Assembly: GCA_015489555.1 (NCBI GenBank)
Contig: WFZN01000010.1
Span: forward strand, 1-9,097
From: Candidatus Dojkabacteria bacterium
GTDB taxonomy: Bacteria; Patescibacteriota; Dojkabacteria; GCA-002793355
Length of the DNA stretch: 9,097 bases
Direction of reading: 5' to 3'
Under the pieces are notes generated by a model. It saw nothing but the letters and a program-made list of their open reading frames with translations, was not told the origin of the DNA and made no database searches. Below are positions 1 to 6,840 of the stretch, piece after piece. Within the stretch, counting starts at the first letter, position 1, and every line of letters starts with the position of its first letter. The position numbers were made by a program, and so were the translations under genes.

Positions 1-6
1 ATATAT

Positions 7-822
7 ATGCAGCTTCAAAAGTTACCATACTCGGTAAAAAGAATAAAAGAATTAAAATATGTAGAATTGATGGCACTAGTTGAGAATGTTAATAGGCCAC
101 CGGGAGGAAGAAGAGTAATAACTAAAATTGTACGCCTTCTAAGAATATCAAAAGATTGGTTTGTGCTTGATGTAGGTTCCAACACAGGATATGTAAGCTT
201 TGAAATATGGAACCAGGCAGAGCCATCAATTATAGGAATTGATATATCTGAAGAAATGATAAAATCTGCATATCAAAAAAGGGAACAATATGCGCCCAAT
301 AGTGGAGTAGTTTTCTTAAAAATGGATGCACTTAATATGAGTTTTGGGAATAACACTTTTGATTTAGTAATATCAGGAGGATCAACCCCATTTACCGGAA
401 ACATCACTAAAGCATTACAAGAATATGTACGAGTTACCAAACACTGGAAATTTATAGCAGATATTAATTTCTTTTTCCACACTCCTCCCCCCACCAATTT
501 AATTAAGCATCTTAGTAAAACTATAGAGACTAAAATCGAAACTTGGGATTTTAATTGGTGGTACAAAAAATATACTACGATAGAAGGGACGGAAATTTAC
601 CATATCGAAAAAGGTATTATGGAACCTGTTACTAAAAAAGAAATTGACGAATATGTAGAATATTTATTAAAACCTTATAAAGAATCTAAAGCAAAAGTAG
701 CCCTACGTAAAAGACTTATGGAAATATATACCTTATTTAACGAAGTACATAAATACTTAGGGTATGGAGCATTTATACTTAGGAAGCGGCCTTTTAAAGA
801 AATTATACTCTTCAAACCTTAA
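7..822 (+). CDS. class I SAM-dependent methyltransferase
   Basis: A 271-aa protein with a Rossmann-type methyltransferase core. Motif I is LDVGSNTG at about residues 54-61, a variant of the usual GxGxG. The acidic motif II is GIDIS (77-81, Asp79 expected to bind the SAM ribose). A motif III-like MDALNMSF lies at 106-113, then the FDLVIS strand (118-123) and an EYVRVTKHWKFI segment (139-150) that corresponds to the usual 'RVLKPGG' region but lacks the glycines. The C-terminal ~120 residues are Lys/Glu-rich and probably form a helical substrate cap. The substrate cannot be read from sequence. The frame is open to the window edge upstream of this ATG, so a longer N-terminus is possible, although the core is already complete. 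The next gene begins 18 bp downstream. Confidence 0.85.
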   Translation: MQLQKLPYSVKRIKELKYVELMALVENVNRPPGGRRVITKIVRLLRISKDWFVLDVGSNTGYVSFEIWNQAEPSIIGIDISEEMIKSAYQKREQYAPNSGVVFLKMDALNMSFGNNTFDLVISGGSTPFTGNITKALQEYVRVTKHWKFIADINFFFHTPPPTNLIKHLSKTIETKIETWDFNWWYKKYTTIEGTEIYHIEKGIMEPVTKKEIDEYVEYLLKPYKESKAKVALRKRLMEIYTLFNEVHKYLGYGAFILRKRPFKEIILFKP

Positions 823-828
823 AATAAT

Positions 829-834
829 TATTAT
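829..834 (+). promoter_or_regulatory. -10-like box, probable leaderless start of the S66 peptidase gene
   Basis: TATTAT matches the -10 consensus at 5 of 6 positions and ends 6 nt before the ATG at 841. There is no Shine-Dalgarno sequence and no clear -35 box. The spacing places the transcription start at or next to the start codon. Confidence 0.4.
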
Positions 835-840
835 GGTTTT

Positions 841-1839
841 ATGACTAAATGTGCTATAACAGCGCCTTCATGGGGTGGCCCTTATGTCTTTCCTCACATT
901 TACCAGCTTGGGGTAGAGTTCGTTAAAAACTTTTTTAATTTTGAAGTTTATGAACTTGATTCGGTTAATAAATCTCCCGAGTTTTTGCGTGATCATCCTG
1001 ATTTTAGAGCAAAGGAGCTTGAAAAAGCTCTGCTAAGCGAGGAGTTTGACTATATTTTTTCCGCCATTGGGGGGGAAGAATCTATTCGTATACTTAAATA
1101 TCTACATCCAGATAAACTAAAAACGATCAGAAAGAAAGCAATATTTGTAGGTTTCTCTGATGTGACTACAATACATTTTTTCCTAAATAAACTTGGTTAT
1201 CTTACCTACTATGGACCAAGCATAATGGCCGGTTTTGCCCAAGCCCCTAATCTAGGTGATCATTTTTTAAAACATCTAGAAGAGGTATTTTTAGAACCAA
1301 ACAAAAAAATTATCTACTATAAACCTTATAGTTTTTATGTAGAAGGATACCCTGATTGGAGTAGAAAAGAATTAGCAGGTCGAACAAATAAAAAACTCCC
1401 TAATAAAACTAAGTGGGTCTTCATAAATACTAAAAACACTTCCAAAATTGAAGGGAAGGTAATAGGTGGATCATGGGAAATAATGGATCAGTTAAGAGGT
1501 ACAAAGTATTTTAATGAGGAGACATTTGATAATAAAATCTTACTTTTAGAGCTTTCTGAGGGGGTGTTCTCTGAAACTTGGATAAGAAATAGTCTTGTAG
1601 CATTAGGAGAAATAGGAGTTTGGTCCAGAATAAAAGCGCTTATAATCGGCAGAAGTAGAGGTGATACATTAAAACCTATTCAGACAGCGGTGGAAGATAT
1701 TGTTCTTAATGACTATAAAGCCCAGATACCTATAATATTAAATTTTGACATTGGACACACAGATCCACAACTCATAATGCCCTTAGGAGGAGATACTATT
1801 GTGATAGAAACCGGTAATATATATTGGGTAAGAAAATGA
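841..1839 (+). CDS. S66 family serine peptidase, MccF-like / LD-carboxypeptidase
   Basis: A 332-aa cytoplasmic serine hydrolase; no signal peptide is visible. All family landmarks are present: N-terminal strand AITAPS (5-10), oxyanion-region SAIGGEES (74-81), nucleophile elbow VGFSD with Ser106, IEGKVIGG (203-210), the catalytic Glu region LLLELSEG (Glu237), and GHTDPQLIMPLG with His306. Family knowledge: S66 enzymes use a Ser-Glu-His triad. One branch trims murein tetrapeptides (LdcA); the other (MccF) hydrolyses microcin C-type peptidyl- or aminoacyl-nucleotides and gives immunity. The Trp-containing loop PDWSRKEL (171-178) and the TDPQ after the catalytic His resemble the MccF branch, so I favour MccF-like over LdcA, though not decisively. 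The stop overlaps the start of the next gene (ATGA), so the two are probably translated together. Confidence 0.9.
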   Translation: MTKCAITAPSWGGPYVFPHIYQLGVEFVKNFFNFEVYELDSVNKSPEFLRDHPDFRAKELEKALLSEEFDYIFSAIGGEESIRILKYLHPDKLKTIRKKAIFVGFSDVTTIHFFLNKLGYLTYYGPSIMAGFAQAPNLGDHFLKHLEEVFLEPNKKIIYYKPYSFYVEGYPDWSRKELAGRTNKKLPNKTKWVFINTKNTSKIEGKVIGGSWEIMDQLRGTKYFNEETFDNKILLLELSEGVFSETWIRNSLVALGEIGVWSRIKALIIGRSRGDTLKPIQTAVEDIVLNDYKAQIPIILNFDIGHTDPQLIMPLGGDTIVIETGNIYWVRK

Positions 1840-2909
1840 TGTCAAAAACTCCTGAATTAAATCCAATTATTCAGGATATAGCTAGAACGCGAGAAAATCC
1901 GCTAAGATTTCATGAACGCCTAAAAGGACTTCGTACAAAAAACTGGGAATTCTTTTTTACGCCACAAGAAACTGAGTTTAATATATGGGCAAGAATACAA
2001 AGCCTGCAAGTATCCCAAGCAAACGGTTTCGTCTATGTTGAACCAACAGGAATAGTGCCACGAGGATTAGATAGCTATTTAACTCGTACTAACCCCTTTA
2101 AAATCGCCCATGTTGCGGGGCATAAAATAGATCTACTAGCCGATATTACTACATTTTTGAGTTTAGTAACATACCTCCAAAAACGGGCATCATATTCCAG
2201 AGGTGAACTGGGTGTGAATGCGATTGCCAGTGTTGGAATATCTACACGCCTTCAGCGCTACACAGAAGAAGGTTACCGAAGACAATTTTTAGTATTTGGC
2301 AATATAATAAGCGGTCCTAGCAAATACAACAAAGGACCTGAAGACTTTCTTATTAAATCAGTAATAATAAACCTTGAATTAGCACAAAGACTCCTACCTA
2401 GTAATACCTGCTTTAGAATACGCATTAGTAACCTCAGTATTATATATACTCTAGTAGATACGCTGAATATGACAGAACAGTTAGCATACCTAACAGAAGA
2501 AGAATGGCGATACATCTTACAACAAAAACTAAATATAAAAAAACAGCTCTTTGCTCCTGACGACTTTAAACAACAAGTTAATACAAATCCAAAGATATCT
2601 CAAATATTAGCTTCAAAAAAGATTGCATCCAGGTTAGAAAGACGTGCCCGTAGGCTAGCGGAAATCACGGGGGTTGATGTCCTAATAGATATAGGCAGAT
2701 TGTGGGGACGAGGCCATTATCATCCCGAAGGTACTGTTTGGATGATTGACGTGAAGCGATCTGATGGGACATACGTAGATATTGGCGATGGAGGATACGT
2801 AGATTGGGTATCAAAACTTTTAAATGATCAACAAGAAATATCTGTAGTGGGCGGCATAGGTATAAGTTGGATATATCATTTAATTCAATCTGGGGCTTTG
2901 GAAAATTAA
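1836..2909 (+). CDS. class II aminoacyl-tRNA synthetase-like protein, HisRS/HisZ-related paralog
   Basis: A 357-aa protein matching the HisRS/HisZ catalytic core. Residue numbers are from the ATG at 1836. A motif 2-like segment, EEGYRRQFLVFGNIISG, is at 144-160 (HisRS: GRyReFxQxgxEiiG). RGHYHPEGTVW at 292-302 aligns with the HisRS signature RGLDYYTGTVF. GDGGYVDWVSKLL at 317-329 aligns with GGGRYDNLxxxLG, and VVGGIGISWIYHLI at 337-350 aligns with motif 3. The catalytic-region Arg and the GTV are retained, but the DYY of the histidine pocket is replaced and the motif 3 Arg (GLER) becomes Trp. No anticodon-binding domain follows. It is therefore unlikely to charge tRNA-His and may be a HisZ-like regulatory or repurposed enzyme. 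The start was chosen because ATG 1836 gives the common ATGA overlap with the peptidase; ATG 1839 and TTG 1824 are alternatives. The pairing with an MccF-like hydrolase suggests a shared substrate class. Confidence 0.75.
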   Translation: MMSKTPELNPIIQDIARTRENPLRFHERLKGLRTKNWEFFFTPQETEFNIWARIQSLQVSQANGFVYVEPTGIVPRGLDSYLTRTNPFKIAHVAGHKIDLLADITTFLSLVTYLQKRASYSRGELGVNAIASVGISTRLQRYTEEGYRRQFLVFGNIISGPSKYNKGPEDFLIKSVIINLELAQRLLPSNTCFRIRISNLSIIYTLVDTLNMTEQLAYLTEEEWRYILQQKLNIKKQLFAPDDFKQQVNTNPKISQILASKKIASRLERRARRLAEITGVDVLIDIGRLWGRGHYHPEGTVWMIDVKRSDGTYVDIGDGGYVDWVSKLLNDQQEISVVGGIGISWIYHLIQSGALEN

Positions 2910-2913
2910 CGTA

Positions 2914-2919
2914 TATAAT
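2914..2919 (+). promoter_or_regulatory. TATAAT box without an associated start codon
   Basis: A perfect TATAAT lies just after the stop of the HisRS-like gene. Unlike other such boxes in this window, no ATG, GTG or TTG follows at leaderless spacing. Downstream is only the prephenate dehydratase remnant. It may be a relic promoter or a chance match in AT-rich DNA. Confidence 0.3.
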
Positions 2920-2961
2920 CGACCCTCACAAAACTTTTCAGTTACAAACAAAACCTAGACT

Positions 2962-3147
2962 TTGCTTTATCTTCTAATTGACACAGCCTATGCTGCAAAG
3001 CAGTTAGCCGAAGGTAAGTTACCAAAAAACACCGCAATATTGGGACCAAAAATTTTAGCAGATATCTACGATCTTGAGATAATCGATAACGACCTACAAG
3101 ATCTAAAAGACAACAAAACGTGGTTTTTGGGGGTGGTAAGGGGGTGA
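2962..3147 (+). pseudogene. prephenate dehydratase C-terminal fragment (decayed)
   Basis: The 61-aa frame matches the last part of the prephenate dehydratase (PheA) catalytic domain: DTAYAAKQLAEGK (like STAxAAKxVAEG), then NTAILGPKILADIYDLEII (like AAIAxxxAAxLYGLxIL), then NDLQDLKDNKTWF (like xNIQDxxxNxTRF). In the family this enzyme converts prephenate to phenylpyruvate, and the TRF motif is catalytic; here its Arg is replaced by Trp. The N-terminal two thirds and the ACT regulatory domain are absent. Only about 50 bp separate it from the previous gene. The upstream match FALSSN seems to continue in another frame (about 2955-2978), implying a one-base frameshift near 2976-2980. The TTG at 2962 is merely the first possible codon. 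It is almost certainly non-functional as a dehydratase. Confidence 0.6.
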
Positions 3148-3177
3148 AAAAACCTCTAATGCGAACGTAGCCATAGC

Positions 3178-3183
3178 TATAAT
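3178..3183 (+). promoter_or_regulatory. TATAAT -10 box upstream of the methyltransferase at 3218
   Basis: A perfect TATAAT sits 34 nt upstream of the ATG at 3218 and would give a short leader of about 28 nt. No convincing -35 box precedes it. A second, weaker box, TGTAAT at 3204-3209, ends 8 nt before the ATG and would instead give a leaderless transcript. The sequence does not decide between them. Confidence 0.4.
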
Positions 3184-3217
3184 ATAAAAACTAAACTAAA
3201 TAATGTAATAACTCATA

Positions 3218-4150
3218 ATGGAACACACGAAAATTGATCCCAAATTACTAGAAGAATTAGAACAGGCTTTAGGTTATATTAAAAAAGTTTTTGACATTAA
3301 CCACCTGATAAACGCCACGCAAACAACATCACAAATTATTAAGTACTACGAAAAGTCAGAAAAGGCGTATCATTTTATACATTCTACAAAGGGTTCCATT
3401 CATTTTCCCTTGCTTTTAAATAACCAATCTAAACCAGAGGAGCTTGCACAGGCGTATTTTATAGAAGAATACATTAAAAATATTAATACCCAAAAAGTAC
3501 TTGAGTTAGGGGTAGGCAAGGGATTTAACATTAAATATTTAGCAAGCAATTACCCACATATAAAATTTTGGGGAATCGATATAACTCCTATTAATATACA
3601 AAAAGCAATGCACGCTACAGAACATCTAGAAAACGTATTTTTATGTAGAGGCGACTTTGAGAGACTCCCATTTAAACAAAAACATTTTGACTTAATTTAC
3701 AGCATTGAAACTTTTTGCCATGCAACCAATCTAAAATCCGCGTTAAAAGGAGTTCATTATGTACTAAAACCTAAGGGTTATTTTATTGTTTTTGACGGAT
3801 ACAGAAAAACAAACATTAATAAATTACCCCAGAACCTAAAAACAGCTGCTATCTTAGTAGAAAAGAGTATGGCGGTAAACCAAGGGGCAACTATAAATAC
3901 ATGGGTCAAAACAGCCCAACAAGTTGGCTTTAAAGTTATTGTAAAAGAAGATTTAACATACGCTACAATGCAAACGTGGGAAAAATTTCAAAAACTTGCC
4001 AGTTTTTACTTTAAGTTTCCCACATTTGCAAAAATTACTACTAAAATTTTTGACACATTGCTATTACAAAACGCAATTGCTGCTACATTAGCTCCGCTTA
4101 CTATCAAAGCCGGAGTACATGGATACTACAAAGTTGTTTTACAAAAATAA
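3218..4150 (+). CDS. SAM-dependent methyltransferase, sterol C24/tocopherol-MT-like
   Basis: A 310-aa methyltransferase. Motif I is VLELGVGKGFN (94-104), the acidic motif II is WGIDI (118-122), RGDFERLPF is at 144-152, and LKPKGYFIVFDG is at 183-194. Two features recall the small-molecule C-methyltransferase group that includes sterol C24 and gamma-tocopherol enzymes: an N-terminal IKYYEKSEKAYHFIHS...GSIHF segment (41-63; compare YYxxxxxFYExxWGxSxHF) and YSIETFCHAT (161-170; compare YSIEATCHAP). The C-terminal ~115 residues form a probable substrate lid. The target is likely a lipid or small molecule rather than DNA or rRNA, which is inference from these motifs. It stands alone, between a dead pheA fragment and the unidentified 603-aa gene. 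Confidence 0.85.
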   Translation: MEHTKIDPKLLEELEQALGYIKKVFDINHLINATQTTSQIIKYYEKSEKAYHFIHSTKGSIHFPLLLNNQSKPEELAQAYFIEEYIKNINTQKVLELGVGKGFNIKYLASNYPHIKFWGIDITPINIQKAMHATEHLENVFLCRGDFERLPFKQKHFDLIYSIETFCHATNLKSALKGVHYVLKPKGYFIVFDGYRKTNINKLPQNLKTAAILVEKSMAVNQGATINTWVKTAQQVGFKVIVKEDLTYATMQTWEKFQKLASFYFKFPTFAKITTKIFDTLLLQNAIAATLAPLTIKAGVHGYYKVVLQK

Positions 4151-4223
4151 AACAATTGCACCACCAATTTGTATAAGATATATGCTTTTTCAAAAAATAT
4201 CCATACCCTACCGGGCAAAATCC

Positions 4224-4229
4224 GATAAT
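4224..4229 (+). promoter_or_regulatory. -10-like box, probable leaderless start of the 603-aa gene
   Basis: GATAAT (5 of 6 to consensus) ends 8 nt before the ATG at 4238, with no Shine-Dalgarno between. An overlapping TATACT at 4229-4234 is too close to the ATG to be its own leaderless promoter. No good -35 hexamer is visible. Confidence 0.4.
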
Positions 4230-4237
4230 ATACTATT

Positions 4238-6049
4238 ATGTCATCTACACGCAGGCATTTAACTCAAGGTGAAAGATCTACTGGTATTCCGCTCGATACT
4301 CCATCTCTTAGAAAAAAATTTAATTACCTTCCGCCTAAAAAGCAGTTTGAGCTCCTAAGACGCACACCTCTTTTTACTACTACCATACCATTTCTTCTCC
4401 TAGAAGCACCAGACGGGGGAACACACCTAGTTACTGGCGTCCGAGAGATAAATGGCGAATTAAGAGTTACTGGGCTTGGTGGAGGATTAACTCCTTTTGT
4501 TAACGCCGTAACACCAAACCCCCAGGATACACGGCAAGAAACCCAACCCCAAAGTAGCGTCGAAACGTGGCTAGACCTTGTACGTATCAACCTATTACGT
4601 GAAGCCTTAGAAGAACTAACAGAAGGTGCACGCTTTTTAAGAAATAAAAGAGATGGCCTTGAACAAGCTACAATGCAACTCCGAGAAACACTTGAAAGCT
4701 ACCTCCTGGGTCAACAGACAACAGTAAGGATTATTAACTGGGAAGGCCGGCCTATAATCGACACGCTTTTCTTCCCACCTGCAGCGTCCCTGCAGCCTCC
4801 TCCAGAGGTTAGCAGATATATCTTACAAAAATCCTGTCGCCAAGAAGGTATAGTACATGCAAGGCCATTTGACGTAATTGAGGCTCTAAAACAAACAGCA
4901 GAAAAGCTTGGTATATCGTACCAAGCCCTCTATGAAGGTCCCTTGAGCCAGAGGCTACCACACTTACTAAAGGTAGCAAAGCTAATTCACGAACAAGGGC
5001 TTGTATTAACCCAAAATGAGCGAACAAAGGCCATACTACCGCCAATTGGATTTACAGTAGCAGATGCTGTAATATATGTCTTGTCAATAGTTCACTATGT
5101 TGATGTTAACGAAAGAACCCGCAACTTTTCCCCTCCAGGTATCATATATCAAGATAGTCAAACTTTTGCTTTTAGTAAACAGGAACAACTATTTACATAC
5201 TCATACTACGATCCTGCTTGCCCAACTGCAGGGCTACCCCTCCCGCAAACAGTAACCTTAGAAGGTTTCTTTTTAAACGGAACTCCAACAAACGTTAATA
5301 TATTACCCAAAACTTTTACATGGGCATATGAGGTTTATACCGGCTTTCTGCAGGTAACAGAAGTCTTAGAAACAGCTGACAAGTTAGCAAAACAGTTTAT
5401 TACAAACCCAGACACTTTTTGGAGAATAATAATAGAATCTATAAATCCCTCGTACTCTACTTGGTTTGATGAAGGAAGTTTTCTAAAAATAACAAAAAGA
5501 TATCTTAGTTTCCTTACCCACATTACTGGGGCGTCCAAAGAAAAAGCAAAACTGTACCAAGAACTAGCTCATAAAATTAGCGCATACTTCAACACACTTG
5601 GTTTTGCATTAGATGGCCAAGATAGGCCTTTTAAAACAGTAGAAGACTTTCTAGAATTTCTAAAAACTATAAAAAATCAGATTAGGGAAAAAGCACCAGA
5701 CACTGCAGAAGAATACCACATATGGTGGACATTATGGCTTTTAATATTTGTACCCTTTATAGAGACTATATTGCGCGAATTGTTTGCTAAGGTAATAGAA
5801 AGGCCAAAAGGACTTAACAAACTTACCCCCTTTGTAGGTTCAATACCACCGTTTAACCCCCGAATAGAGTACTTTCGTCTCAAGAGAACCAGAAATCCAC
5901 GTAGATGGCAAATTCTAAAAGAGCAGTTTGCCAAATTATTAGAAAAAATGACCACCAACCCAAGATCTAAAGGCAGTAGAACCCATCAAAGTGCACCTTT
6001 CTCTCCGGTTAGTACTAAAAAACTTAATACACACCAGCATAACCTCTAA
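4238..6049 (+). CDS. unknown 603-aa protein, possible split Nudix-like N-terminus
   Basis: I do not recognise this family. Residues 48-79 read like the first strands of a Nudix fold (PFLLLEAPDGGTHLVTG, then GELRVTG). A GLGGGL stretch (79-84) is followed, after a polar Pro/Gln-rich stretch (about 91-108), by LLREALEELTEGARF (119-133), which resembles a Nudix box (REUxEExG) but with extra residues before the Gly. If real, it is a Nudix domain with an insertion, and the box is imperfect. The middle (about 200-480) is mostly helical. A Trp-rich hydrophobic stretch at 495-509 (IWWTLWLLIFVPFIE) could be one short membrane or membrane-associated helix. The tail after 545 is basic (RLKRTRNPRRWQ) and ends in a Ser/Thr/Pro-rich, probably disordered segment. 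There is no signal peptide. It is isolated, with its own promoter-like box and about 105 bp of non-coding DNA after it. Confidence 0.75.
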   Translation: MSSTRRHLTQGERSTGIPLDTPSLRKKFNYLPPKKQFELLRRTPLFTTTIPFLLLEAPDGGTHLVTGVREINGELRVTGLGGGLTPFVNAVTPNPQDTRQETQPQSSVETWLDLVRINLLREALEELTEGARFLRNKRDGLEQATMQLRETLESYLLGQQTTVRIINWEGRPIIDTLFFPPAASLQPPPEVSRYILQKSCRQEGIVHARPFDVIEALKQTAEKLGISYQALYEGPLSQRLPHLLKVAKLIHEQGLVLTQNERTKAILPPIGFTVADAVIYVLSIVHYVDVNERTRNFSPPGIIYQDSQTFAFSKQEQLFTYSYYDPACPTAGLPLPQTVTLEGFFLNGTPTNVNILPKTFTWAYEVYTGFLQVTEVLETADKLAKQFITNPDTFWRIIIESINPSYSTWFDEGSFLKITKRYLSFLTHITGASKEKAKLYQELAHKISAYFNTLGFALDGQDRPFKTVEDFLEFLKTIKNQIREKAPDTAEEYHIWWTLWLLIFVPFIETILRELFAKVIERPKGLNKLTPFVGSIPPFNPRIEYFRLKRTRNPRRWQILKEQFAKLLEKMTTNPRSKGSRTHQSAPFSPVSTKKLNTHQHNL

Positions 6050-6071
6050 AGCACGGGCGATGGGTCTTCTC

Positions 6072-6086
6072 TGCCAGGGGGTGGCA
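6072..6086 (+). terminator. weak hairpin after the 603-aa gene
   Basis: TGCCA and TGGCA form a 5-bp GC-rich stem around a GGGGG loop, 23 nt after the stop codon at 6049. The following AGTAATTTGTATT is only mildly T-rich, so this is at best a weak terminator. Confidence 0.25.
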
Positions 6087-6109
6087 AGTAATTTGTATTC
6101 CTAAAAAAT

Positions 6110-6138
6110 ATAACGTTTTAAGCTTCTTAAAACGTTAT
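6110..6138. repeat. perfect 13-bp inverted repeat with 3-nt loop
   Basis: ATAACGTTTTAAG at 6110-6122 and CTTAAAACGTTAT at 6126-6138 are exact reverse complements around a CTT loop. The + strand has no T-tract after the stem, while the - strand reads into ATATTTTTTAGG, so the structure is a better intrinsic terminator in the minus direction. No minus-strand gene lies immediately to its right. It could be bidirectional, a regulator site for the 6209 gene, or a mobile-element relic. Confidence 0.7.
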
Positions 6139-6196
6139 GTGGTAATAAAGGGTTTTGCCAAAAAATATGTTACAGTTGTCAATTAATCCTAATTTC

Positions 6197-6202
6197 TATA
6201 AT
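6197..6202 (+). promoter_or_regulatory. TATAAT box, leaderless start of the methyltransferase at 6209
   Basis: A perfect TATAAT ends 6 nt before the ATG at 6209. A possible -35, TTGTCA, lies at 6176-6181 with a short 15-bp spacer. The box decides the start: an ORF opening at TTG 6155 or ATG 6167 would begin upstream of its own promoter. Confidence 0.6.
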
Positions 6203-6208
6203 CTTATA

Positions 6209-6832
6209 ATGCCCCCCAAAAACATAATAGGCTGGTACAACAAGTTTGCTAAAGTTTACGCTAAACGTGTTGCAAATTCTGCTCCTATAGAAGCCCTAAA
6301 CCAATTTACCCAACACATAGAACCAGGGGGACTTATACTTGATGCAGGGTGTGGCTCAGGTAGAGATAGTAGGTTACTGACAGAAAGGAGGTTTAATGTC
6401 ATCGGTGTTGATCTATCAGAAGAGCTACTTAAAATAGCTCAACAAACTAATCCAAAAACACAGTTTATTTGCGCGGATATCAAAGAGCTTCCGTTTAAAG
6501 ATAATTACTTTGATGGAGTCTGGTGCTCTGCGGTACTTTTACATCTTGAAACAATAGAAGATGTTAAGAAAGCCCTAAAAGAAATGTACAGGGTACTTAA
6601 ACCAGGAGGGATAATCTTTATTGGCGTTAAAAAACAACTAGGAAAGAACAAAACCGAATACGTAAAAGACAAAGACACCAGAGAGCCACGCTTTTTCAGG
6701 TATTTTACTAAAAAGGAGATAGAAGATCTTTTAAAGGAGGTGGGCTTTAGAGTGCTGGGGATTACTAAAAGACCTTCCAAAAGTAGAAAAACTGTCGTAT
6801 GGCTACAGGTTTTTGGGGAAAAGCCGTTATAA
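6209..6832 (+). CDS. class I SAM-dependent methyltransferase (Methyltransf_11-like)
   Basis: A compact 207-aa methyltransferase with a textbook core. The N-terminal GWYNKFAKVYAKR (8-20) resembles the 'YdxxAxxY' lead-in. Motif I is ILDAGCGSGRDSRLL (43-57), motif II is VIGVDLSEELL (64-74), the adenine-contact Asp90 is in CADIKELPF, then FDGVWCSAVLLHL (101-113) and EMYRVLKPGGIIFI (125-138). RYFTKKEIEDLLKEVGF (164-180) is the usual C-terminal helix region. This is the broad Methyltransf_11/25 type, often acting on small molecules; the substrate is unknown. The start is set by the TATAAT box 6 nt upstream and by the family-typical N-terminus. Its stop codon lies inside the -10 box of the next gene, so the pair are adjacent but probably transcribed from separate starts. 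Confidence 0.88.
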   Translation: MPPKNIIGWYNKFAKVYAKRVANSAPIEALNQFTQHIEPGGLILDAGCGSGRDSRLLTERRFNVIGVDLSEELLKIAQQTNPKTQFICADIKELPFKDNYFDGVWCSAVLLHLETIEDVKKALKEMYRVLKPGGIIFIGVKKQLGKNKTEYVKDKDTREPRFFRYFTKKEIEDLLKEVGFRVLGITKRPSKSRKTVVWLQVFGEKPL

Positions 6833-6833
6833 T
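6828..6833 (+). promoter_or_regulatory. TATAAT box overlapping the upstream stop codon
   Basis: A perfect TATAAT contains the TAA stop (6830-6832) of the methyltransferase and ends 7 nt before ATG 6841. The spacing is that of a leaderless start and favours 6841 over the overlapping ATG at 6799. Confidence 0.55.
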
Positions 6834-6840
6834 TGGTTCT

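Noticed and set aside
1824..1835. TTG start giving four more residues to the HisRS-like protein
   Set aside because: ATG 1836 gives the standard ATGA overlap and a better codon; the extra residues add nothing recognisable.
2978..2983. TTGACA as a -35 box
   Set aside because: No TATAAT lies 16-18 bp downstream; it is part of the prephenate dehydratase remnant coding sequence.
4151..4200. Imperfect palindromes after the methyltransferase at 3218 (ACAATTG...CAATTTGT; ATATGCTTTTT...AAAAAATAT)
   Set aside because: Stems are mismatched or pure AT and not followed by a T-tract, so I cannot support a terminator.
4324..4590. 88-aa minus-strand ORF inside the 603-aa gene, and similar antisense frames at 273-566, 2273-2515, 4809-5045, 5335-5538, 5677-5958, 6505-6849 and 7302-7499
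   Set aside because: All lie opposite better-supported + strand genes and show no domain or promoter signal.
6155..6208. TTG-initiated N-terminal extension of the methyltransferase at 6209
   Set aside because: It would begin upstream of the TATAAT box that serves the gene, and its residues do not look like methyltransferase sequence.
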